DNA of 64,000 nucleotides from Aldehydirespirator sp965221185 (lineage in GTDB: Bacteria > Actinomycetota > Acidimicrobiia > Acidimicrobiales > Aldehydirespiratoraceae). The notes beneath the pieces are model-generated. The model had not been told where the DNA came from. It saw only the letters and a list, made by a program, of their open reading frames with translations, and ran no database searches. Positions 18,025 to 26,489 of this stretch are shown piece by piece. Within the stretch, counting starts at the first letter, position 1. The number at the start of each line of letters is the position of its first letter. The position numbers and the translations under genes are program-made. Location: contig OZ244866.1 in assembly GCA_965221185.1 (NCBI GenBank), positions 2,728,001-2,792,000 on the forward strand, given 5' to 3'.

Positions 18025-19206
18025 TCAGCCCTGCAAGCGTCCGACGGGATCGCCCCCGAGGGCAACCAGCGCCTGTAGCGCGTCGTCGAGGCTCTTCACC
18101 CCCACCACTGGAACTTCGCCCGCGCCCGATCGGGCGTCGTCCACGAGAGCTTCGGGCACGATGATGACCTCGGCTCCCGCATCCCGGGCCGCCACCGACT
18201 TCTGGGCGATGCCGCCCACATCCCCGACCGAACCGTCGAGGCCGATCGAGCCCGTGACCGCGACCCGCTTCCCTCCCGTCAGCTCGCCCGGTGTGAGGAC
18301 GTCGAGCACGATCAGCGTGAAGGCCAGGCCAGCGGAGGGACCCCCCACGTTGCCGGACGCGATGTCGATCTCGAAGGGGAGCGGGGACTGCTTGATTCGG
18401 TCTGCCACGCCGCTGACACCGATGTACGCCCCGCCGTTGTCGGGATGAGTGCCGAGCGTGATCTGCACATCGCGCAGCTCGCGCGTCAGGGAGTTCTCCA
18501 CCGTGACGGTTGCCGGCGTGCCGGGCTCCAGGTCGGCCAGCACCGTTCGAAGCGACTCGACGGTGGTCACCGGCTCGCCGGCTATGGACAGGATGACATC
18601 GGTGCCCTCCAGCAGGCCGTCGGCCGGGCCGCCCGAGACTGCCTCCACGAACAACACTCCGGTGAAGTCCACGGCGTGAACGCCGAGGTGCTCGAGGGCC
18701 ACGATGGTGGCCGTGTCCTTGGAGCTACCCATCAAGTAACGGTTGTGATCACGTTGCTCCTCACGCGACCGGTCGCCATACACCGACTCCCGGCTGCGCA
18801 ACTCGATCGAGTCGTCCACCGAGGATCTAATCCAGTCGACGACGGTCAAGTCGCTGTCGATCGACACGGTGAGCAGCAGGATCTCTCCTGCGGGGTCGAA
18901 CAGGTCGATGCCATCCGCCTTGACCCGGCCCGATGTGGCGATGGCGGCACCCGGCAGGAAGGCCACCGCCTCGGAGTCGACCACGGAGTCGCCCGGAAGC
19001 AGTCGCCCGGCCCACCGCGCCGGGACGAAGAAGGACGCCGCCGAGGCCACCGCCACCAGGACCATCGCCGTGCCCGAGAGCCACAACAGACGGCGCCAGG
19101 GCCTTGGAGGCAGCGCGGATGGGTGTGACCGCTTCGCGATGAAGCGTCGTGAATCCCGCTCTTGTTCGCTGCGCTCACGGGCCGCTCGGGCCACGGCCTC
19201 GCTCAT
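18025..19206 (-). CDS. PDZ domain/S16 Lon-like secreted protease (YlbL type)
   Basis: The protein has 393 residues: a cytoplasmic N-terminal tail, one transmembrane helix (about 43-62), a PDZ domain (about 175-265; F-V-E-A-V-S-G-G-P-A-D-G-L) and a Lon-type S16 peptidase domain. The catalytic Ser lies in V-G-G-P-S-A-G-L-A and the Lys in A-Q-K-S-V-A-A. This is the actinobacterial YlbL group. The first ~33 codons (M-S-E-A-V-A-R-A-A-R-E-R-S-E-Q-E-R) lie inside a dispersed 143-bp repeat, so this N-terminus is not ancestral and the true start may differ. No convincing start lies between the repeat and the membrane helix. Confidence 0.85.
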   Translation of the reverse strand: MSEAVARAARERSEQERDSRRFIAKRSHPSALPPRPWRRLLWLSGTAMVLVAVASAASFFVPARWAGRLLPGDSVVDSEAVAFLPGAAIATSGRVKADGIDLFDPAGEILLLTVSIDSDLTVVDWIRSSVDDSIELRSRESVYGDRSREEQRDHNRYLMGSSKDTATIVALEHLGVHAVDFTGVLFVEAVSGGPADGLLEGTDVILSIAGEPVTTVESLRTVLADLEPGTPATVTVENSLTRELRDVQITLGTHPDNGGAYIGVSGVADRIKQSPLPFEIDIASGNVGGPSAGLAFTLIVLDVLTPGELTGGKRVAVTGSIGLDGSVGDVGGIAQKSVAARDAGAEVIIVPEALVDDARSGAGEVPVVGVKSLDDALQALVALGGDPVGRLQG

Positions 19207-19254
19207 CGTCTTGGCGCGGTCCTCGTGAACATTGGCCTATCCGCTCGGCCTCTT
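19112..19254 (-). repeat. Dispersed ~141-bp repeat, copy A
   Basis: Read on the minus strand it starts with box 1 (AGAGGCCGAGCGGATAGGCC). About 51 bp later comes box 2 (GCGAGGCCGTGGCCCGAGCG, then GCCCGTGAGCGCAGCGAAC, AAGAGCGGGA). It ends in box 3 (CACCCATCCGCGC). Box 1 GCGGATAGG and box 3 CCCATCCGC are near-perfect inverted repeats. This copy covers the 5' end of the S16 protease gene. Confidence 0.85.
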
Positions 19255-19431
19255 GGACAGCCGCGCCGGCTGACGGGCGGGATGAACGGAGGCGGGGCCG
19301 TCGGCCCACCCGAGTGGACCGAGTCCGGCGCCGGGGAAGTCGGCGGTGGGGAAGCTAGCGTGGCGAACCGTCCAGTCGTCTTCGCTCGGGCGCTGCCAGC
19401 TGACGCGGCGCCCGGACACCAAGGTATCCCC

Positions 19432-19776
19432 ATGGCGACAGCCCCGACCACCGGCGACGCTCCCCAGGCAGTATCGGCTGGGAGCAGAATGCGGGCGCGG
19501 CTCGCCCGTGCGGCGCGGGCAGCCCGCCGGGCGGCATGGGCCGGCCGACCCAGGCTACGGATCCGGTTGATCGACCTGCTGAGGGTTCTGGGCCTGGCCA
19601 GGCGTGCAGTGCCCCGAGCGGTAGTGGGTCCGAAGGCCTACCCGCAATGGTGGCAGCGCCTGCTGGCGCTAGCGGCCCTGATCGCGCTCGTCGCGGCCAT
19701 CGGCTTCGCGTTGGCTGCAGCTGTGGGCCTCATGGTCGTCGTGGCCGGATTCCTGCTCGAACAGGCCATCTCCTAA
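19432..19776 (+). CDS. Small Arg/Ala-rich single-pass membrane protein, unknown function
   Basis: The protein has 114 residues from the ATG at 19432 (AAGG upstream). The N-terminal half is strongly basic (R-A-R-L-A-R-A-A-R-A-A-R-R-A-A-W). One or two hydrophobic helices lie at about 76-112 (A-L-A-A-L-I-A-L-V-A-A-I-G-F and G-L-M-V-V-V-A-G-F-L-L). No family recognised. It is followed after 12 bp by the HEAT-repeat gene, with repeat box 1 immediately after its TAA. Confidence 0.5.
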   Translation: MATAPTTGDAPQAVSAGSRMRARLARAARAARRAAWAGRPRLRIRLIDLLRVLGLARRAVPRAVVGPKAYPQWWQRLLALAALIALVAAIGFALAAAVGLMVVVAGFLLEQAIS

Positions 19777-19788
19777 GAGGCCGAGCGG

Positions 19789-20424
19789 ATGAGCGGCAGT
19801 GCCATGGCGCGTCGGCGGGCTGTAGCCGTGGCCGGCCACCTGGGCCACGCGGCCCAGGCCGAGCCGTACCTGGGCGACGACGACCCAAAGGTGCGGGCCA
19901 GCGCGCTGCGGGCGTTGGAGCGAGCCGGCGGTCTGAGCGCCCGCCGGCTGATGGCTGCACTCGACGACCCCGCGCCCGCGGTGCGCATGACCGCGCTCGA
20001 GCTGGCCGCGGGCCGCAGCGACGTGCCGGTCGGAGCGGCCGCGACCCGGCTCGACGACGATGACCGCCGGGTGGTGGAGGCCGCAGCCTGGACCTGCGGC
20101 GAGAAGGTCTCGGCTGCGGCTGCGGCCCCGGCGGATTCAGCGGTGGTCGTGGAGGCACTGGCCCGGGTTGCCAGCGCCCATGAGGACCCGCTGTGCCGGG
20201 AGTCGGCCATCGCGGCCCTGGGCGCGATCGCCCATCCCGCCGGACTGCCCGCGATCCTTGCGGGACTCGAAGACAGACCCGAGGTCCGGCGGCGAGCGGT
20301 GATCGCCCTTGCCCCCTTCGATGGCCCCGAGGTGGAGACTGCCCTGGACACCGCCAGCAGCGACCGGGACAAGCAGGTGAGGGCCGCAGCCGCGGAGCTG
20401 CGCAGCCCAGCCGGGTGCGACTGA
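19789..20424 (+). CDS. HEAT-repeat protein
   Basis: The protein has 211 residues made of five or six HEAT/PBS-lyase-like units, each of the form D-x-x-x-x-V-R-x-x-A-L-x-A-L. Examples are D-D-P-K-V-R-A-S-A-L-R-A-L, D-P-A-P-A-V-R-M-T-A-L-E and E-S-A-I-A-A-L-G-A-I-A. It is likely a protein-interaction scaffold, with no catalytic motif. The start codon lies inside a box-1 sequence (AGAGGCCGAGCGGATGAG), an unusual translation-initiation context with no ordinary Shine-Dalgarno except GAGG about 10 bp upstream. An alternative start is the ATG five codons later. Confidence 0.7.
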   Translation: MSGSAMARRRAVAVAGHLGHAAQAEPYLGDDDPKVRASALRALERAGGLSARRLMAALDDPAPAVRMTALELAAGRSDVPVGAAATRLDDDDRRVVEAAAWTCGEKVSAAAAAPADSAVVVEALARVASAHEDPLCRESAIAALGAIAHPAGLPAILAGLEDRPEVRRRAVIALAPFDGPEVETALDTASSDRDKQVRAAAAELRSPAGCD

Positions 20425-20446
20425 CTCGCTGGACTTCAGATCCGGG

Positions 20447-20473
20447 CCGCTCGGCCTCTTAGAGGCCGAGCGG
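20447..20473. terminator. Perfect 13-bp palindrome formed by head-to-head box-1 sequences
   Basis: CCGCTCGGCCTCT and AGAGGCCGAGCGG face each other around a single T, giving a perfect 27-bp palindrome just after the HEAT gene and at the head of repeat copy B. It would fold as a strong hairpin between two convergent genes, so transcription termination is plausible, although no T-run follows. Confidence 0.5.
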
Positions 20474-20601
20474 ATAGGCCGCGACCCACGGCTGCAATCC
20501 CCGGGCTTCGAGCGAGGCCGTGGCCCGAGCGGCCCGTGAGCGCAGCGAACAAGAGCGGGAACCACAACGCTGCGGCGCGAGGCGGTGGCACCTATCCGCG
20601 T
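20461..20601 (+). repeat. Dispersed ~141-bp repeat, copy B
   Basis: It has the same three-box architecture: box 1 at 20461-20480, box 2 from 20511, and box 3 ending at about 20601. Here the box 1 GCGGATAGG and box 3 CCTATCCGC arms are perfectly complementary, where other copies carry one to three mismatches. It lies between the 3' ends of the HEAT and mreB-like genes. Confidence 0.85.
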
Positions 20602-20607
20602 GGCCCC

Positions 20608-21612
20608 TTAGTCGAACTCGTCGCTGAATATCGACATGTCCATGCCGAGGAACTCCAAGCATCGGCCCGCCCCCCTCACCACCGTCTCCAGCGGCGCGTT
20701 GACCCGGCGGACCCGCAGCGACATCTCCCGGGACAGGCGGATGTCCATGCCCCTGAGCAGCCCGCCTCCGCCCACGAGATGGACGCCTCGGGCGATCAGG
20801 TCCTGGGCCAGCTCCGGTGGCGATTGGGACAGGCAGCTCAACACCGAGTCGACCATGGCGCTCACGGGCTCCTCGATCGCCTTGCGGATCTCGTTCGGCG
20901 TGACGATGGTGGTCTTCGGCATCCCCGACATCAACTCCCGGCCGCGGATCTCCGCAGCCGTCTCGTTACGGGTCACCGCGGCCGAGCCGACCACGATCTT
21001 GGTGTGCTCCGCGGTGGGCTCGCCGATGGCCATGCCGTACTCGCGCCGCATGTGGGCCTGGATGGCGTCGTCAATGTCGAACGAGCCAACCCTCACCGCC
21101 TCCAGAGCCACCACGCCACCCAGGCTCAACAGCGCGGTCTCGGTGGTGCCGCCGCCGATGTCCACCACCATCGACCCGACCGGCTCGTCGATCGGCAGTT
21201 CCGCGCCTATCGCGGCCGCGAGAGGCTGGTCGAGCAACCGCACGTCGATGGCGCCCGCTCTCCGGGCGGCCTCCATCACAGCACGGCGCTCTACGGGAGT
21301 AATGGCCGAGGGTACGCACACCACCACCCGGGCCCGGTTGATGCGGCTGACCCCCACCTGTCGGAGCAGGATCCGGATCATGTCTTGAGTTGTCTCGAAG
21401 TCGGTGATGGCGCCCTTGCGCAGCGGCCGCCGGGCGACGATGTAGCCGGGAGTGCGCCCCAGCATCCGCCGCGCCTTGTGGCCAACGGCCAGCAGCTGGT
21501 TGGTGTTGGTATTGACCGCCACCACCGACGGCTCGTTCAGCACCACGCCCTGCCCGCGGGCGTACACCAGAGTATTTGCCGTGCCCAGGTCGATGGCCAG
21601 GTCGCGGGGCAG
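20608..21612 (-). CDS. mreB: MreB-family rod-shape/actin-like protein
   Basis: The protein has 334 residues if it starts at the CTG at 21612. The essential ATP phosphate-1 motif D-L-A-I-D-L-G-T-A-N-T-L lies upstream of the first GTG in frame (21567). No ATG, GTG or TTG exists between that motif and the upstream stop. The family normally begins M-A-R-D-L-A-I-D-L-G; here it reads L-P-R-D-L-A-I-D-L-G, and AGGAG lies nine bases before this CTG. Downstream, the phosphate-2 and adenosine regions (V-V-D-I-G-G-G-T-T-E and H-L-V-G-G-G-G-L-L-R-G) are intact. It forms filaments that guide lateral wall synthesis. Confidence 0.88.
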   Translation of the reverse strand: MPRDLAIDLGTANTLVYARGQGVVLNEPSVVAVNTNTNQLLAVGHKARRMLGRTPGYIVARRPLRKGAITDFETTQDMIRILLRQVGVSRINRARVVVCVPSAITPVERRAVMEAARRAGAIDVRLLDQPLAAAIGAELPIDEPVGSMVVDIGGGTTETALLSLGGVVALEAVRVGSFDIDDAIQAHMRREYGMAIGEPTAEHTKIVVGSAAVTRNETAAEIRGRELMSGMPKTTIVTPNEIRKAIEEPVSAMVDSVLSCLSQSPPELAQDLIARGVHLVGGGGLLRGMDIRLSREMSLRVRRVNAPLETVVRGAGRCLEFLGMDMSIFSDEFD

Positions 21613-21624
21613 GGCTCAGCGCTC

Positions 21625-21864
21625 CTAGACCGCCGCGGGCGGGTCGGATGGCGGGTCGCCTTCGGGTTGGGGCGTCAGGGGGTCGAGTTTGGAGATCCCG
21701 CTGGCCGGGCCGACGGAGCGCCCCGGGACGGGCGACACCGCCTCAAGCCGCTTCAGGAACGGGGCGGGACGACGCCATGTGATCTTGCGGATCAGCCACA
21801 GCAGGGTCGAGCCGACCGTGGCCAGGCCGAGCGAGGCGATGACCAGGAGAACGGAGCCCCTCAC
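21625..21864 (-). CDS. Small single-pass membrane protein downstream of moaE
   Basis: The protein has 79 residues from a GTG that overlaps the moaE stop as GTGA. One transmembrane helix (about 4-26: S-V-L-L-V-I-A-S-L-G-L) is followed by a basic I-R-K-I-T-W-R-R-P and a Pro-rich tail. It sits 12 bp before the mreB-like start. No family recognised. Coupling to moaE and mreB suggests a single transcript. Confidence 0.55.
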   Translation of the reverse strand: MRGSVLLVIASLGLATVGSTLLWLIRKITWRRPAPFLKRLEAVSPVPGRSVGPASGISKLDPLTPQPEGDPPSDPPAAV

Positions 21865-22397
21865 TGCGCCGCCTCTGGTGGGGTCCCCACTCTCAGCGCC
21901 GGAGCGGCATCGATTTCGACGCCCTCTCGTCGGGCCACGCTGGCGATGTGCTGGGGCTCCAGGCCCCAACTCTCGCCTCCCTGCCACCGCTCGCGCTTCC
22001 AGATCGGCACGCTGGCCTTGAGCGTGTCGATGGCGAAGCGGGCCGCCTCGAAGGCTGCGTCACGGTGGGGAGACGACACCGCGACCACCACCGCTGGATC
22101 GCCCACGGCGACGGGGCCGACACGATGCAGCAAGGCGATGCGGCCAAGGTCGTCCCATCGTCGCCGCATCTCGGAGGCGATTGCGCCCAAGCGGGGCTCC
22201 ACCACTTCCTCGTAGGCCTCGTACTCCAGCAGGTCCACGCCCGGCCGGTCAACCGAGTGGTCGCGGGCCGTGCCGCTGAACTGCACCACTGCCCCGCACG
22301 CGGGCATTACCACCCATTCCGCCGCCCCCGTCGAGGGGAGCGGATCAGGTGACAGACCGAGCCAGGTGTCGCCGTTATCTGGGGGTGCCAGCACCAC
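21861..22397 (-). CDS. moaE: Molybdopterin synthase catalytic subunit MoaE
   Basis: The protein has 178 residues from a GTG start. Conserved MoaE blocks are G-A-V-V-Q-F-S-G-T-A-R-D-H, L-E-Y-E-A-Y-E-E, H-R-V-G-P-V-A-V-G and V-P-I-W-K-R-E; the active-site Lys in I-W-K-R-E is present. With thiocarboxylated MoaD it converts precursor Z to molybdopterin. No other moa gene is nearby. The N-terminal ~30 residues are longer than usual, so the true start could be further in. Confidence 0.88.
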   Translation of the reverse strand: MVLAPPDNGDTWLGLSPDPLPSTGAAEWVVMPACGAVVQFSGTARDHSVDRPGVDLLEYEAYEEVVEPRLGAIASEMRRRWDDLGRIALLHRVGPVAVGDPAVVVAVSSPHRDAAFEAARFAIDTLKASVPIWKRERWQGGESWGLEPQHIASVARREGVEIDAAPALRVGTPPEAAQ

Positions 22398-22410
22398 AGC
22401 ACATCGTAGA

Positions 22411-22707
22411 TGACCAGAGGCCGAGCGGGATGGGCCGAAGCCACAAGAATTCCGCGAAGCGCCTAGAGGCCGAGCGGGTAGGCGATGAGTTCACGAGGAA
22501 TTCGCAGGGTGCTGAGCGAGGCCGCGGCCCGAGCGGCCCGTGAGCGCAGCGAACAAGAGCGGGAAGCCCGGGCCCGAGCGGCCCGTGAGCGCAGCGAACA
22601 AGAGCGGGAAGCCCGGGCCCGAGCGGCCCGTGAGCGCAGCGAACAAGAGCGGGAAGCCCGGGCCCGAGCGGCCCGTGAGCGCAGCGAACAAGAGCGGGAA
22701 GCCCAGC
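22411..22707 (+). repeat. Dispersed repeat, rearranged copy C with internal 45-bp tandem amplification
   Basis: Two box-1 sequences (about 22411 and 22465) are followed by box 2. The core of box 2 is then repeated as four units of exactly 45 bp up to about 22707. No box 3 is seen. The 45-bp unit encodes A-R-A-A-R-E-R-S-E-Q-E-R-E in one frame, but no gene with a supported start uses it. It fills the 313-bp space between moaE and the epimerase gene. Confidence 0.8.
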
Positions 22708-22710
22708 CCC

Positions 22711-23814
22711 TCAAGCGCGACCAAGACGGCGGCGCTCGCGCCAGGCCCGAGCGGCGAGGACGGCCGCGATCAGGACTCCTGCCACCAGCGCCACCGCCCC
22801 GGCCAGCAGCAGTTCCTGGCGGCGGCGGGCCGGGAGCGACTCCAGAGGCCCGGGATCGTGGGACACCACCCACGCTTCCTCGTTGGTGTAGGTCGCCCTC
22901 CAGCCCAGAGCCCGCAATCGGTCGTTGGCCACCACCCACGGATGGATGGTGTAGGGCACGACCCCCGGCGGCGTCGGCGCCAAGCCCCAACGCCAGCGCA
23001 ACGCGCTCAAGATCCGCACCAGATGCGACGGAGCACGCAGCCGGGGCCGCGGCCCTTCCAACTCGGCCAGGGTGTCGGGAGGGATCCAGCCGTCGGGGGC
23101 CACGTTGAGGATCCCGTCGTAGCGAACAGTGACCGAAGTGACCACGGCGGCGGCCAGATCGTCGGCGTGCAGATACTGCACTGGCGGGTCGCCGTCGGCG
23201 GCCACGCCTGACCGGGCGGCGCGCAGCGTGTTGGCAAGCTGGCCCAAGCGGTCCTCGGCCACCACCGCCGCCGGCCGCAGCACGGTGACGGAGCGGCCCG
23301 GCGCCAGCCCCCACTGCTGGGCCAGCCGCTCGAGCCGGTGCCGCTGAAGCGCCCAGTCGAAGTCACCGATGGGCCGGACGGCCGCATCCTCGGAGATGGG
23401 GACCGGGTTGTCCTTCCAGGCGCCGTAGACCATGGCGGACGACATCACGACCAGGTGAGGTACTCCCGCGGAGCCGAGAGCGTCGAGCACCCGGTGCAGC
23501 AGGGCCGCCTCCAGCTCGACCTCTGCCGGATTGAGCGTGCCCGCGGTCACCGTCGAGGCCAGGTGCACCACCGAGTCGGCACCCGAGAACAGGGCACCCA
23601 AGTCGGCGTCGGCCAGGTCCACCTGCTTGGTCGTGACCGAGGCGTAGGGGGCGGGGGGAGCATCCTTGTCGATGGCGACGACGGCCACGGTGGGATGCTG
23701 CTGAGCCAGCCGGGCCACGACGCGCCGCCCCACCGAGCCGTGGGCGCCGGTCACGACCACCCGCGCCGTCCGGTGCTCGCCGACATTCGAGCCGCGGTGA
23801 TCCGGCGGGCTCAC
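22711..23814 (-). CDS. NAD-dependent epimerase/dehydratase with C-terminal membrane anchor
   Basis: The protein has 367 residues. An extended-SDR Rossmann motif V-T-G-A-H-G-S-V-G-R-R is followed by a catalytic Tyr-x3-Lys in V-Y-G-A-W-K, with S-S-A-M before it. One transmembrane helix near the C-terminus (about 338-358) has a basic tail (R-A-W-R-E-R-R-R-L). The anchor suggests action on a membrane-linked substrate, for example a lipid-linked sugar. It diverges from the DUF2342 gene. Confidence 0.75.
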   Translation of the reverse strand: MSPPDHRGSNVGEHRTARVVVTGAHGSVGRRVVARLAQQHPTVAVVAIDKDAPPAPYASVTTKQVDLADADLGALFSGADSVVHLASTVTAGTLNPAEVELEAALLHRVLDALGSAGVPHLVVMSSAMVYGAWKDNPVPISEDAAVRPIGDFDWALQRHRLERLAQQWGLAPGRSVTVLRPAAVVAEDRLGQLANTLRAARSGVAADGDPPVQYLHADDLAAAVVTSVTVRYDGILNVAPDGWIPPDTLAELEGPRPRLRAPSHLVRILSALRWRWGLAPTPPGVVPYTIHPWVVANDRLRALGWRATYTNEEAWVVSHDPGPLESLPARRRQELLLAGAVALVAGVLIAAVLAARAWRERRRLGRA

Positions 23815-23857
23815 TCTTGGTGGGACTTTCTGGGCTGCACCCCCCTACGATGCCCCC

Positions 23858-25117
23858 ATGAGCGAGGTCCCGCCAACCGGAGACGATCCCGACGATCCTT
23901 TCGAAGGGTTGGAGGGCCTCTTCGGGAGGGGCGAGCTGGGCGGACCCGGCGGGCTGGGCGGGCTGGGCGACATGCCGGTGATCGGGGACCTGATGCGGAT
24001 GCTCCAGGGATCGGCCTCCGGAGCCAGCCATGCCCGCGACGTGGGCCGGGCCATCGCCTCCGGCGGGGTCTCGGAGCCCAACATCGAGCCCACCGAGCGG
24101 ATCGCCGTGGAGCAGTTGGTGCGGGTGGCCGAGCTGCGGGTCGCCGACGCCACCGGCCTGCAACCGGCCCGGGGCGCGCCGCTGCGGGTCGAGGTGGTCA
24201 ACCGCGTCGGCTGGTCGGATCGCACCGTCGGCGACTACGGGGAGCTGTTCGGCGCGCTGGGCGAGTCGATCACCGCGGGACCGGACCCGGACTCCGACGA
24301 CACGCACGCCGACCCCATGGCGGCCATGCTCGCGGGCATCACCCGGATGATCGGGCCGGCGATGCTGGCGCTCACCACCGGCGCGATGGTGGGCCGCCTC
24401 GCCCAGCACGCCCTCGGCGGCTACGTGCTGCCGGTGCCGCGGCCGTCCGACAAGCCGATGCTGATCGCCTTGCCCAATGTCGACGAGTTCGGCCGGCAGT
24501 GGTCCCTGGACCCCGACGACGTCCGCCTATGGGTGTGCCTGCACGAGGCCGTGTATCACGCCGTGTTCGGGGTGGACCATGTGCGCGGCGCCCTGAGCGA
24601 TCTGCTGCTGCGGCATGCGTCCTCCTTCGAGAGCAATCCCCACCGGCTCGAGGAGCTGCTGGGTGATTTCGACCCTGTCGCCGAGGGACCCGAGGCCCTG
24701 GCCGAGCTCCAGCAGGCGCTGGGCAGCCCCGACGCCATTCTCGGAGCGGTGCGCTCCGGGGCCCAGGAGGCGCTGCTGCCCCAGATCACCGCGCTGGTTG
24801 CCTCCATCACCGGTTACGTCGACCACACCATGGACCGCATCGGGGCGGAGCTGATCGGCTCCTACGGCCGACTCGCCGAGGCTCTGCGCCGCCATCGGGT
24901 GGAGGCCAGCGAGTCGGACCGTTTCGTCGAGCGGCTGCTCGGCCTGGAGCTCGACCAGGACCAGTACGAGCGGGGGGCGGCGTTCGCGGCGGGAGTGGTG
25001 GAACGGGCCGGGACCGACGGGCTACGACGGCTCTTCAGCGACCCGGCCAATCTGCCCACCCCGGCCGAGGTCGATGCGGCCGGGCTCTGGCTGGCGCGGA
25101 TCGACCTCCCCCGCTAG
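23858..25117 (+). CDS. DUF2342 zinc-dependent metalloprotease-like protein (F420-associated type)
   Basis: The protein has 419 residues. It has the zincin motif H-E-A-V-Y-H (HExxH) at about 229, after an N-terminal Gly-rich segment (G-G-L-G-G-L-G-D-M-P). The family is actinobacterial (TIGR03624/TIGR03883 types) and in mycobacteria lies near UPF0182 and S16 genes, as here. Proteolytic activity and substrate are unproven. Its last codon overlaps the convergent MFS gene by 4 bp. Confidence 0.85.
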   Translation: MSEVPPTGDDPDDPFEGLEGLFGRGELGGPGGLGGLGDMPVIGDLMRMLQGSASGASHARDVGRAIASGGVSEPNIEPTERIAVEQLVRVAELRVADATGLQPARGAPLRVEVVNRVGWSDRTVGDYGELFGALGESITAGPDPDSDDTHADPMAAMLAGITRMIGPAMLALTTGAMVGRLAQHALGGYVLPVPRPSDKPMLIALPNVDEFGRQWSLDPDDVRLWVCLHEAVYHAVFGVDHVRGALSDLLLRHASSFESNPHRLEELLGDFDPVAEGPEALAELQQALGSPDAILGAVRSGAQEALLPQITALVASITGYVDHTMDRIGAELIGSYGRLAEALRRHRVEASESDRFVERLLGLELDQDQYERGAAFAAGVVERAGTDGLRRLFSDPANLPTPAEVDAAGLWLARIDLPR

Positions 25118-26448
25118 GAATCGCCCTTCCGGCCTGAATCGCCGTTCCGGCCTGGGCGGCCGCGTACGGCGATGCGGCGGCGGCCGACAATGAACGAGAC
25201 CACCGCGAAGGCGGCTACCAGTGCCACCAGGCCGGACCCCAGCCGGACCGGTATCGGCAGGACCACTGGGGCGAAGGCGCCGGCTACCCAGGCGATTTGA
25301 AAGCGCGCCTCGAACCGCGCGAACGACCGCCCGTGGTTGGCATCAGGGGCGTCACGCTGCACCAGCGAGTCGAAGGCGAGCCTGCCCACCGCCGCGGCTA
25401 GGGCCACCCCGCCCGACAGCAGCGCCATGCCCGTCAGCCCTCCTGTCATGGCCGCCAGCACGGCCGCTCCCAGCCCCAGTCCGAGCCCTCCGAGCAGCAT
25501 CAACTCCTCTACCACGCTGCGCCTCAGTATCGGGGCAACCTGCACCCCGGCGAAGGCACAGAGCCCCGCCGTCGCCACCACCACCGCGTAGTGCCAGGCC
25601 GGAGCGCCCGGATCACCGACGATGTCGATGCCGCGCTCGGAGGCCACCGCCCCTCCCAGCGCCGCCCCTAGCTCGCTCACGTCCAGGCCCTCCTCGCCGC
25701 CGCGTAGTGCGAAGGCCAGCAGGAAGGTGACGAAGCCCACCGCGCCCCGCATCACCGCCATGGCCGACGCCGACAGCAGGATCGTCGACGCCCGCAGGGC
25801 CGAGCGCTCCGTCGACGTGGTCCTGGTCCGCGCCACCGGGATGCGGGGGAGCTGCAGCGTGATGGCGGCGGCCACTCCGTAGCCCACCGTTGCCACCCCA
25901 GCGGCGACGGCCGGGCTTCCCAGGAACACCAGGGCCGCTCCCATGCCAGCGCCCAACAGGCTCATCACCGCGCTGATGAGGGCCAGGCGGCTGTTGGCCT
26001 GCACCAGGTTCGACTCCGAGGGCACATAGCGGGGCACCACCGCGCTCTTGGCCACGGCGTAGCTCTTCTGCAACACCAGCAGCGCGAAGGCCTCCGGGAA
26101 CAGCCACAGGGTGTCGATGTGGCGGATCATGAGCAGGGCCACGACGAGCCGGCCCAGGTTGGTGACGATGATCATGGCCCGGCGGCCGCCCGGCATCCGA
26201 TCGATGAACGGCCCGATCAACGGCGTGACCAGCGCGAACGGCGCCACCGTCAGGGCGAGGTACAGGGCGATGCGGTCGCGGGCCGCGTCCGGGCTTATGG
26301 AGAAGAAGATCGACCCGGCCAGGGCGACCGCTATGACTGCATCGGTGGCGGTGGCCGCGGCGTGGACCCGGGCCAGGCGCTGGAACGGGCTGAACGCGGG
26401 CACGGGGCGCGGCGGCTGCCCCAAGTCGTTCACCCCGTCGTGGGCCAC
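25114..26448 (-). CDS. Major facilitator superfamily transporter
   Basis: The protein has 444 residues with about 12 hydrophobic helices. It has the MFS loop signature P-F-I-D-R-M-P-G-G-R-R-A between helices 2 and 3, and a basic C-terminus (R-P-G-R-N-G-D-S-G-R-K). Export of a small molecule is the usual role; substrate unknown. Repeat copy D lies directly 5' of the gene. Confidence 0.75.
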   Translation of the reverse strand: MAHDGVNDLGQPPRPVPAFSPFQRLARVHAAATATDAVIAVALAGSIFFSISPDAARDRIALYLALTVAPFALVTPLIGPFIDRMPGGRRAMIIVTNLGRLVVALLMIRHIDTLWLFPEAFALLVLQKSYAVAKSAVVPRYVPSESNLVQANSRLALISAVMSLLGAGMGAALVFLGSPAVAAGVATVGYGVAAAITLQLPRIPVARTRTTSTERSALRASTILLSASAMAVMRGAVGFVTFLLAFALRGGEEGLDVSELGAALGGAVASERGIDIVGDPGAPAWHYAVVVATAGLCAFAGVQVAPILRRSVVEELMLLGGLGLGLGAAVLAAMTGGLTGMALLSGGVALAAAVGRLAFDSLVQRDAPDANHGRSFARFEARFQIAWVAGAFAPVVLPIPVRLGSGLVALVAAFAVVSFIVGRRRIAVRGRPGRNGDSGRKGDS

Positions 26449-26489
26449 CTGCTCATGGTAGGACGCGCTCCGGCGACTGAGCCCGGTCC

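Noticed and set aside
22520..22707. CRISPR array
   Set aside because: The repeats are contiguous 45-bp units with no unique spacers and no cas genes are in the window.
22485..23108. Open frame encoding repeated A-R-A-A-R-E-R-S-E-Q-E-R units
   Set aside because: It is the translation of non-coding repeat copy C running into the antisense of the epimerase gene; no family, and the frame depends only on a 45-bp unit length.
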